From assembly GCA_904386005.1 (NCBI GenBank), contig CAJFKR010000017.1, positions 1-38,233 on the forward strand: DNA of 38,233 bases, written 5' to 3'. Positions within the stretch are counted from its first letter, which is position 1. Each line of letters opens with the position of its first letter. Below the pieces are notes generated by a model. It saw only the letters and a list, made by a program, of their open reading frames with translations, was not told where the DNA came from and ran no database searches. A program made the translations under genes and the position numbers. Origin of the DNA: Candidatus Flemingiibacterium merdigallinarum. GTDB taxonomy: Bacteria > Bacillota > Clostridia > Oscillospirales > CAG-272. Below, in pieces: positions 8,319 to 15,519 of the stretch.

Positions 8319-9416
8319 TCAGATTCCTCGCAGGTCAAAATCGGGGATGAAGCTCTCGCCGACCGCTCCGCCCTCCTGAATATACGCGTTCGTTATGCCA
8401 AGCGACAACGCGTAGTCTACAAGCTTGTTATATTCGTAGGTAGTGACCCGACGCGAAAGCTCGGGATATTTCGCATGGTCAAGTCCGGATGTCGGCGTGT
8501 ATTGGTTCATCAGGCTGTAGCAGATGTTGTTCTGATATTCGGAATAGAGGTATTCAACTACCCTCATCGACTCGGCGAGCTGCCCGGGAAGCAGCAGATG
8601 GCGGACTATAACGCCGCGCTTCATTATACCGCGCTCGTCATAGCTTGCCCTCGGACAAAGCTCGACCATTTTCGAAAGCGCGGCGCGCGCGTATTCGGGG
8701 TAGTCGGCAGCGAACGAGTAGCGTTTTGCGAGCTCGCCTGACAGATATTTGAAGTCGGGCAGCCAGACGTCAACTGTGCCGACAAGCTCCGAGATGCGTT
8801 CGGGCAGCTCGTATCCGCTCGTGTTGTAGAGTACCGGCAGCGCGAGTCCGAGACTGCGCGCGATGCCGACAGCCGTTATTATATGCGGTTGGAACATCGT
8901 GGGTGTGACAAGATTGATATTATTCGCGCCCTGCGACTGCAAATCAATGAAAATTTCCGCGAGTCGTTCGGCGGTGATTGCCTTGCCCGTCACGTGTGTG
9001 CGAGAGATGTCGAAGTTCTGGCAGTACACGCACCCGAGCGTGCAGCCGCAGAAAAAGATAGTTCCCGAGCCTTCGCTGCCGGATATGCAGGGCTCTTCCC
9101 ACATATACAGCGCGGCGCGCGCGGCGATCGGCTCGGCTCCGACACGGCAGTAGCCGGAAGTTTTTATATAGTCGAAGTCGCCCGTTTTAGTTCGGTCGAA
9201 GTTGCCCGTTTTTGTGCGATCGAAGTCGCCCGTTTTAGTTCGGTCGAAGTCGCCCGTTTTTATACGGTCGAAGTCGACCGATTTAGCACGGTCGAAGTCG
9301 ACCATTTTTATACGGTCGACATGACATCGGCGGGGACAGAGCTCGCAGTGACGGTAAATATCATATTTATCGCGGACAGATTCAGTGCCCACGGAGGTGT
9401 TGATTTTGTTATCCAT
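8319..9416 (-). CDS. PflX-like radical SAM protein with internal octapeptide repeats
   Basis: A 365-residue radical SAM protein of the COG1313/PflX type. The AdoMet-cluster motif is CTLGCVYC (Cys125, Cys129, Cys132), followed by QNFDIS. An N-terminal accessory motif CELCPRRC (Cys24, 27, 31) normally leads within about 15 residues to GxCRxG; here it is split from GYCRVG (Cys90) by six octapeptides, residues 36-83, of consensus xKTGDFDR. The remainder (LVTPTMFQPHI, VLYNTSGYE, DVWLPDFKY, VRHLLLPG, YTPTSG) matches the family. It begins seven bases after the CapA-like gene and is probably cotranscribed. Its target is unknown; PflX homologs are presumed to activate a glycyl radical enzyme, and none is nearby. 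Confidence 0.85.
   Translation of the reverse strand: MDNKINTSVGTESVRDKYDIYRHCELCPRRCHVDRIKMVDFDRAKSVDFDRIKTGDFDRTKTGDFDRTKTGNFDRTKTGDFDYIKTSGYCRVGAEPIAARAALYMWEEPCISGSEGSGTIFFCGCTLGCVYCQNFDISRTHVTGKAITAERLAEIFIDLQSQGANNINLVTPTMFQPHIITAVGIARSLGLALPVLYNTSGYELPERISELVGTVDVWLPDFKYLSGELAKRYSFAADYPEYARAALSKMVELCPRASYDERGIMKRGVIVRHLLLPGQLAESMRVVEYLYSEYQNNICYSLMNQYTPTSGLDHAKYPELSRRVTTYEYNKLVDYALSLGITNAYIQEGGAVGESFIPDFDLRGI
9168..9311 (-). repeat. 24-bp in-frame minisatellite, six copies
   Basis: Six tandem 24-bp units encode residues 36-83 of the radical SAM protein. The units differ at a few positions, and the flanking IKTSGYCR codons look like a diverged seventh unit, suggesting the array grew from the native sequence just before the last cysteine. 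Confidence 0.9.
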
Positions 9417-9423
9417 ATAAGAA

Positions 9424-10542
9424 TTATCCGAGCGGCGATTCGGTCAGACCGTCGAGAAAGTCGAACACCGCTTGCTTTTCAGCTTCATCGGTGATTATAG
9501 CCGGTTTGTACGAATCGCTGTACAGATAGCAGGGGATAACCTCTGTTTCCTCGCTCGTCAGCTCACCATCGGTCAAGGTCAGGTGCAGCCGGAACACTAT
9601 TGTGCGGTTCTCCTCGCTGCGCGAGCCGCCGAACACGAAGTTGCCGAGCGAATGGACGATAGTCTTGCCGTTGTAGATTTCAACCGGCTGCAATACGTGC
9701 GGATGATGACCGATGACGAGGTCGACGCCGGCGTCGATCATGTAGCGGCAGCCGGCGGCTTTCCACGAGTCGGGCACATGGACGCGCTCGGTGCCGCCGT
9801 GGAAGAACGCTATTTTATAGTCGGCTCCGGTCGCGTTCAGCGCGTTCGCGATTATCGACTCATAGCCGCCGTAGTAATAGGTTGTACAGTAGAGGGCTAT
9901 TGTGAAGCCTTCCTTTTCAAGCAGCACCATGTTGTCGTTGTCACCCCAGAGAATGCCGGCGGCGTCGAGCGCGGCGCGAGTGTCCTCATAGCCCTTGGTG
10001 CCGTAGTCCTCCGAGTGGTTGTTGGCAATCGACACGACCTCGACGCTGCCCTCGGTCAAGATAGCGGTGTTCGCGGTCTTGGACTTGTACCAGTAAGCGG
10101 GAGTGTAGCCCTTGTTGCGGGGATAGACATTGGGGTCGTCGGTAAACACGTTTTCGAGGTTCACGACCGTCCAGTCGTCCGATTCGAACAGCTCGATGAA
10201 ATTCTCGAGGAAGTAGGACGGGTCGACCTCGTTCGCGAGGGCGTTGAACGAGCCGTCATACTCGCCGCCGCGGTCGGTCGCGAGCATACAGTCGCCGACG
10301 AACGACATGACGATTTCGGTGATCACCGGTTCGGGCGGCGGCTCGGTCTCGGGAGACGACGCGGGCAGTACAGTCTGGCTCTTGTCGATATTCGCGCCGC
10401 GCACGCTGCCTGAATAGAGCGTGGCTTCGAGCGGGCTTGCGATTATATAGCGAGGAATAAAATATATACTCAATACAGCGAGCAGCGTAAACAGCGCCGC
10501 CGCCGCGGTGAAGGCTTTTATAAACATAACGTGGTTTACCAT
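9424..10542 (-). CDS. CapA-family protein (poly-gamma-glutamate capsule synthesis-like metallophosphatase)
   Basis: A 372-residue protein with an N-terminal membrane helix (about 8-30), a proline-rich spacer, and a CapA/PGA_cap domain (about 80-340). Family motifs are visible: MSFVGDCML, VVNLEN, SIANNHSEDYG, FHGGTE, GHHPHVLQ and SLGNFVFGG, the metal-binding set of the calcineurin-like fold. The domain faces the cell exterior. Without capB/capC genes nearby a capsule role is not supported; many such proteins act on cell-envelope polymers of unknown type. The ATG at 10542 follows the predicted start site by 16 bases; an in-frame ATG at 10527 is also possible and neither has a good ribosome binding site. 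It is the first gene of a two-gene minus-strand operon. Confidence 0.85.
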   Translation of the reverse strand: MVNHVMFIKAFTAAAALFTLLAVLSIYFIPRYIIASPLEATLYSGSVRGANIDKSQTVLPASSPETEPPPEPVITEIVMSFVGDCMLATDRGGEYDGSFNALANEVDPSYFLENFIELFESDDWTVVNLENVFTDDPNVYPRNKGYTPAYWYKSKTANTAILTEGSVEVVSIANNHSEDYGTKGYEDTRAALDAAGILWGDNDNMVLLEKEGFTIALYCTTYYYGGYESIIANALNATGADYKIAFFHGGTERVHVPDSWKAAGCRYMIDAGVDLVIGHHPHVLQPVEIYNGKTIVHSLGNFVFGGSRSEENRTIVFRLHLTLTDGELTSEETEVIPCYLYSDSYKPAIITDEAEKQAVFDFLDGLTESPLG

Positions 10543-10564
10543 CCGATTCGAGTTTTATAAAATT

Positions 10565-10593
10565 ATTATATCATTTTTCGAGCGCGAATGCAA
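10565..10593 (-). promoter_or_regulatory. Sigma-A promoter of the CapA/radical SAM operon
   Basis: Minus strand TTGCAT (10588-10593), 17 bp, TATAAT (10565-10570). Confidence 0.75.
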
Positions 10594-10633
10594 GGGCAAA
10601 TATAAATAAATTGTAAATGTTGATAGAATTATA

Positions 10634-10662
10634 TTTACACGTGTAAAGTAGTATGGTATAAT
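10634..10662 (+). promoter_or_regulatory. Promoter of the tandem lipoprotein operon with a palindromic operator over the -35
   Basis: TTTACA (10634-10639), 17 bp, TATAAT (10657-10662). The -35 is the left arm of a perfect 14-bp palindrome TTTACACGTGTAAA (10634-10647). A repressor bound there would block the polymerase; the central CG is common in LacI-type operators (inference). Confidence 0.7.
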
Positions 10663-10782
10663 GAAGGTAGATAAACCTTAAGATAAATTAATAAGTTTGC
10701 GCATTGTACATTAATAATTTTTATACTATAATCCGATATGGCCGTCACGATTGGTCATTTCGGGGAGAGGGGAGAGAATGTT

Positions 10783-13041
10783 ATGAGGAAATTAAGAATC
10801 GCGACGGTTTTGGTCGGAGCTATTTTGCTCACCACGCTTTGCGGCTGCGGCAAGGATGAGATGGAGCGCGAGAAGCTCGAATATGTCTGGTCGGTCGACG
10901 AAACCGATATCGGAGCGTATCTATCGGTAAAATCGCCGGTCGCGGTCGGCAGCGAAATATATATGCTCGCCGAGCGGAGCGGCGAAGCCGGCAGGAGCGG
11001 CTATATACTCGTCTTTGACGCTGAGACGCGGAGCGCTGACGAATACTCGCTCGACAGCCTGTCGCCGACAATCAGTCCTGTCGATATCGCTTCGCTCGAC
11101 GATGAGTCCCTGCTGATACTGACGCGGGACTATGACGAGACAGCTTCGCGTGCAGTCTATTCGCTGTACACACTGCGCGGCGGCGAATTCTCGCTGTACT
11201 ATGCCGACCTTGATTTGGCGCAGGGCATGGACGGAGACACAGAACCCAGCGGAGTGTGCGTCATGGGCGACGGCAGTATCTGTCTGTCGTGCGATGTTAT
11301 GACGGTTGTCTATGACAGTGACATGAATATGCTCTATTCAGTCGACCATGCGGACGGTTTTGTCGAAAGCGACGCCGCGTCGGACGGGACGGTCTACATC
11401 ACCTACATCTCGCGCGGCGACCGCGGCGGAATCGCGACCGCGCCGATTGACACCTCGTCACGCAGTCTCGGCGACAATCTGGTTCTGCCTGATGTCAGCT
11501 CGAATGGAAATGTCGACCCCTGCTTCGGACAGGGCAGTCTGCTGTATGCTCTATCCGATAACGGACTGTACAGCTGTGACGGCACAAATGAGCCCGAAAA
11601 GCTCTGCGACTGGCTGAACTCGAATATAGTCAAAAACGATATCCGCGAGCTTTTAATGCTGGATATCGACCATATGTTTGCCGTGATGAGCGACTTTACT
11701 ATTGTAGATGGACAGTATGTATATTCGCTGGCTCTGCTTGACCGCGTGCCGGAGGACGAATTGAAGGAATACATAATCCTCGACTTCGCCGTCGCTAATC
11801 CGCAGGAATGGGTGCTCGACAGCATTGTCGAATTCAACCGTACAAACGACGACTGCCGCGTGGTCGTAGTCGACTGGTCAGACTATGAGACAGACGAGCT
11901 GACCTCGACAGAGGTATTGTCGCGCGAAATGCTCAAGGGGAATGTGCCCGATATTGTCATGACGAGTAATTTCAGCGGTTCGGACAGCTGGATTTCGCAG
12001 GGGATATTCTACGATTTGTATGAATTCATCGACGGCGACGACAGTTTCAGCCGCGACGACTACAACTGGGAGGTGGTCTCGGGTTATGAAGCTGACGGCA
12101 AGCTGCCTATATTTGTACTGACCTACAAGCTGAGCACTTTAGTCGCGAAGAATTCGGTGATATCTGAAAATCTGACGACAGCAGAATTTATCGACCTTAC
12201 CGAAAATCTGCCGGACGATAAGTTTCTGGTTTCAAGAGGCTTTGATATGCTGAAATATTTTGTCAGCGCGTCGCTCGACAGCTATGTCGATTTCGACGCC
12301 GGCGTGTGCCATTTTGACGGAGAGGAATTCAGACGGGTCATGGAATACACGAAGGAGATGTATTCGGCTCCGGACTACGCTTCGACCTTGTCGGGAGAGG
12401 ACAGGTGGATGGCTGACGGCATGATGCCGCTGCGGCTTGACAAGGTGCTCATCGGCGAGGTCAGCCGCGCGGTTGACTATAAGGATCTGCTGTCGGTATT
12501 GTACCTCGCCGCCGAGTCGCCCGAGGAGCTCGCGATAATCGGATATCCGTCGAACGACGGCAGGGGAACGGTGGTCAGTATCGACACCTCGGTTGCTGTC
12601 GCGAACGACACGCCGGCGGGCGAGTATGCGTGGGAATTCGTCAAGCTGCTTTCGGAAAACGCCGGCAGCGGCAAGTTTTCGTACGGCTTCGCGACGCAAA
12701 ACGACGCGCTGTACCGAAATTTCGCGAAACTTGTCGGGACAAAGTGCGTATTCGGTCCGAACAGCACCGCGACCTACACCGGCGACGTGAGCGAGGAGGA
12801 AATCGAGCGCATGATCGAGTCGACGCACGGCGTATACCATGAGGTGACCGAAGCCGACTTTGAGCTGATATCGCAGTTCTTTGTGAATGTCAAGCCGATG
12901 TACGGAGACGCGGTCTCGCGGAGCATTGTCGACATCATATACGAGGAGCTGCTGCCGTATATCGACGGTGAGAAGTCACTCGACGAGACGCAGGAGCTGA
13001 TACAGAGCCGAACGAGCTTGCTGGTATCTGAACGGAGTTGA
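10783..13041 (+). CDS. Solute-binding lipoprotein with N-terminal propeller-like half (paralog 1 of 3)
   Basis: A 752-residue lipoprotein. A basic, hydrophobic signal ends in the lipobox LCGC (about residues 19-22). Residues about 30-320 contain repeated beta motifs (VYDSDMNMLYSVDHADGFVES, DGTVYITYIS, DNGLYSCDGTNEP) that look like a beta-propeller. Residues about 325-752 match family 1 extracellular solute-binding proteins: IVEFNRTNDDCRVVVVDWSD, LSREMLKGNVPDIVMTS, and a C-terminal helix TQELIQSRTSLLVSERS. The ATG at 10783 has GGAG eight bases upstream and begins the signal peptide; an upstream ATG at 10738 adds 15 hydrophilic residues and is unlikely. First of three tandem paralogs. No permease or ATPase is adjacent, so the transport partner or even a transport role is uncertain. 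Confidence 0.82.
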   Translation: MRKLRIATVLVGAILLTTLCGCGKDEMEREKLEYVWSVDETDIGAYLSVKSPVAVGSEIYMLAERSGEAGRSGYILVFDAETRSADEYSLDSLSPTISPVDIASLDDESLLILTRDYDETASRAVYSLYTLRGGEFSLYYADLDLAQGMDGDTEPSGVCVMGDGSICLSCDVMTVVYDSDMNMLYSVDHADGFVESDAASDGTVYITYISRGDRGGIATAPIDTSSRSLGDNLVLPDVSSNGNVDPCFGQGSLLYALSDNGLYSCDGTNEPEKLCDWLNSNIVKNDIRELLMLDIDHMFAVMSDFTIVDGQYVYSLALLDRVPEDELKEYIILDFAVANPQEWVLDSIVEFNRTNDDCRVVVVDWSDYETDELTSTEVLSREMLKGNVPDIVMTSNFSGSDSWISQGIFYDLYEFIDGDDSFSRDDYNWEVVSGYEADGKLPIFVLTYKLSTLVAKNSVISENLTTAEFIDLTENLPDDKFLVSRGFDMLKYFVSASLDSYVDFDAGVCHFDGEEFRRVMEYTKEMYSAPDYASTLSGEDRWMADGMMPLRLDKVLIGEVSRAVDYKDLLSVLYLAAESPEELAIIGYPSNDGRGTVVSIDTSVAVANDTPAGEYAWEFVKLLSENAGSGKFSYGFATQNDALYRNFAKLVGTKCVFGPNSTATYTGDVSEEEIERMIESTHGVYHEVTEADFELISQFFVNVKPMYGDAVSRSIVDIIYEELLPYIDGEKSLDETQELIQSRTSLLVSERS

Positions 13042-13093
13042 ATCATACCGAATTATTTTCATAGTTGTCAGTGATATTTCTATTTATCGCAAT

Positions 13094-13131
13094 TTGCGTA
13101 ATATACTGCGTAATATACAATATATTATAAT
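13094..13131 (+). promoter_or_regulatory. Putative promoter and 12-bp tandem repeat upstream of paralog 2
   Basis: TGCGTAATATAC is repeated head to tail at 13095-13106 and 13107-13118. TTGCGT (13094-13099), 16 bp, TACAAT (13116-13121) is a possible internal promoter; a TATAAT at 13126 lacks a suitable -35. Confidence 0.4.
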
Positions 13132-13158
13132 CTGCCATACACGAAAGGAGATGTCCCC

Positions 13159-15441
13159 ATGAAAAAAGCTATATCCTGTATACTGACGGCGGCGATGGCG
13201 CTGTCAGTTCCCGCTGCGGTCGGCTGCGGCGAAAAAGAACCCGAGCGCGAGAAATTCGAATACGTCTGGAATTCGACCGAATTCGAGCTGCGCGATGGGC
13301 TGCACGTGTCGTCGTTTCTGCTGCGCGGCGACGAGCTGTTGGCGCGCGCAAGCGAGCGGGTCGAGACCGACGATGGGTACAAGACGAAGCATTATGTGCT
13401 GACGCTCGACCCCGATACCCTCGACGTCAGCGAGGAGGAGATTGTGCTCCCCGAGGGCATGAGCCTTGACAACCTCGCGCCGACACCGGACAGCGCGGCG
13501 ACGCCAAGCGGCTATATCCTGTCCGTGAGCGAAACCGACAACCAGACCGGAATAACCACCTGCACGCTTTACGAATATTCGGACGGCGAGCTGACCGAGC
13601 TTGTCGCCGACATCGCGGCCGAATTTAACGTGACGACGCCCTACCGCTTTTCGACGTCCGGACTGCTGGTCGACGCCGAGGGCAGAATCATTATTGCGGT
13701 GCAGAACGCGGTCGCGGTGTTCAGTCCTGACGGCGAGAAGCTCTACGAGCAGGAATTTTCTAACGGTCATGATGATTTATCTCTGTCGCCCGACGGTTAT
13801 GCGTACACGTTGTATCCCGACGAAAATTATGATTCGAAGCTCTGTCGCTTCGGCGATACGCCTGAGGATATGCCGCTGCCCGACAATGTTATGTACGGCT
13901 ACGAAACCGTATATTTCGGCGACGGCTACGACCTCTATTTCGACGATATGACCGCGGTTTATGGCTGCGGCTTTGACGGCGCTGCGCCGGTCAAGCTGCT
14001 CGACTGGGTGAGCTCGGGGCTTATCCAAACCGACATCGCATCGCTCGCGGTTCTTGACAGCGACACGATGCTCGCGGCATTTCGGGTCTACGACGCGAAC
14101 AACGTCGCGCTTGCGCCCGAGGTGTACCTGCTCGAACGTATACCCGACGAGGAGCTTGGCGAGTACTACATAATCGACCTTGCGATACTGTCGGCGCCGT
14201 TCAGAACCACGCTTTACAAAAATATCATCGAGTTCAACCGTATGAGCGAGGACTACCGCGTCAGAATTACGAACTGGGGAGAGCTCGCGACCGACGAGGT
14301 CAGCGCGGTCGAGCTGCTGACGCGCGAGATCGCGGCAGGCAACAGTCCGGACGTGTTCCTGTTCGACACCTATGACGAGCGGGACGCGCTCGTCGACGCC
14401 GGGGCGTTCTGCGACCTGCTGCCGCTCGCCGAAGCCGACGAGGAGTTCGACGAGAGCGACTACAACTGGGACGCGGTTATGAAGTTTGTCGACGACGGCA
14501 AGCTGTGCCTGTTTCCGGCGACCGTGAACATTCAGACGATATTCGCGAACCGCGAGTATCTGCCCTACGAGAGCTGGACGCTCGAGGAATTCCTCGACTA
14601 CGCCGAGAATCTGCCGGACGGCAAGTATTTGCAGCTCGAGGGAGACGATATGCTGACTCTGACGCTCAGCGCGAACCTTTCGAGGTTTGTCGACTTCGAG
14701 TCGGGCGAGTGCGGCTTTGACGGTGAAGAATTCGCGCGGCTGCTCGAATTCGCGAAAAATCAGCAGGGCGCGTCGCTCGCTGACACGTTTAGCACGGAAG
14801 AATTTCTGATGTCGAGCCCCTATCTGCGGCGCGGCGAGGTCATGATAAGCGAGATTTACGATGTGCGCGACATTATATCGTATCTGTATATGTACTATAC
14901 AGCCGCCAAAGCTCCCGAGGATGTCGTTTCGGTCGGATTCCCGAGCGACGGCAGCGGCGTGCTTATGACGCACAACAAATCGCTCGCGATATCAAAGGAT
15001 ACGCTTGTCATGGACGGCGCGTGGCAGCTCCTTGTTCATCTGGCTGACAACATCGTCGACGATGTCAGCTCGTTCGGCGGTATACCACTGTCGTATGAAG
15101 CGCTCGAGTATTTCAAGTCTACCGAGGTCGGACGGAACTGCTATTTCCAGTATGCGGGCGGATACCAGAGCTGGGCAGGAGGCATCGGCTTTGCCAACGA
15201 GGAGCAAATGTTCCCCGCGTCCGAGGGCTACAGATACATTGTCGCCGAGAGCGACCTTGACTATATCACCGACCTGCTTTCGGTCGCAAATGTCTCCGAG
15301 CTGAACAGCAGTATCGGCAAGGCGATTATGAACATTATCAGCGAGGAGGCGGCGATGTATTTCGCCGGCGAGAAGTCGCTCGAGGTGACGCAGGAGTTGA
15401 TACAGAACCGCGTCAGCCTGCTGGTCTCCGAGCGGAGCTGA
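13159..15441 (+). CDS. Solute-binding lipoprotein with N-terminal propeller-like half (paralog 2 of 3)
   Basis: A 760-residue paralog of the preceding gene. Signal peptide with lipobox-like AVGC (Cys about 23), then EPEREKFEYVWNSTE, the same mature N-terminus as its neighbours. The propeller-like half has VFSPDGEKLYEQ and DGYAYTLYPDE. The solute-binding half starts about residue 334 (NIIEFNRMSEDYRVRITNW) and ends TQELIQNRVSLLVSERS. AAAGGAG is nine bases before the ATG. It lies 118 bp after paralog 1 and 78 bp before paralog 3 with no terminator on either side, so the three probably form one transcript. The binding pocket residues differ between copies, which fits related but distinct ligands. 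Confidence 0.82.
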   Translation: MKKAISCILTAAMALSVPAAVGCGEKEPEREKFEYVWNSTEFELRDGLHVSSFLLRGDELLARASERVETDDGYKTKHYVLTLDPDTLDVSEEEIVLPEGMSLDNLAPTPDSAATPSGYILSVSETDNQTGITTCTLYEYSDGELTELVADIAAEFNVTTPYRFSTSGLLVDAEGRIIIAVQNAVAVFSPDGEKLYEQEFSNGHDDLSLSPDGYAYTLYPDENYDSKLCRFGDTPEDMPLPDNVMYGYETVYFGDGYDLYFDDMTAVYGCGFDGAAPVKLLDWVSSGLIQTDIASLAVLDSDTMLAAFRVYDANNVALAPEVYLLERIPDEELGEYYIIDLAILSAPFRTTLYKNIIEFNRMSEDYRVRITNWGELATDEVSAVELLTREIAAGNSPDVFLFDTYDERDALVDAGAFCDLLPLAEADEEFDESDYNWDAVMKFVDDGKLCLFPATVNIQTIFANREYLPYESWTLEEFLDYAENLPDGKYLQLEGDDMLTLTLSANLSRFVDFESGECGFDGEEFARLLEFAKNQQGASLADTFSTEEFLMSSPYLRRGEVMISEIYDVRDIISYLYMYYTAAKAPEDVVSVGFPSDGSGVLMTHNKSLAISKDTLVMDGAWQLLVHLADNIVDDVSSFGGIPLSYEALEYFKSTEVGRNCYFQYAGGYQSWAGGIGFANEEQMFPASEGYRYIVAESDLDYITDLLSVANVSELNSSIGKAIMNIISEEAAMYFAGEKSLEVTQELIQNRVSLLVSERS

Positions 15442-15519
15442 CAGCATAGCTGATAATGCGGTCGATACATCTGACGAAATATAAAAGTTAATAATCATAA
15501 AAGAAAGGAGCGAGGTAAA

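Noticed and set aside
9168-9311. Regular short repeats that could suggest a CRISPR array
   Set aside because: The units are contiguous without spacers, keep the reading frame and lie inside a gene.
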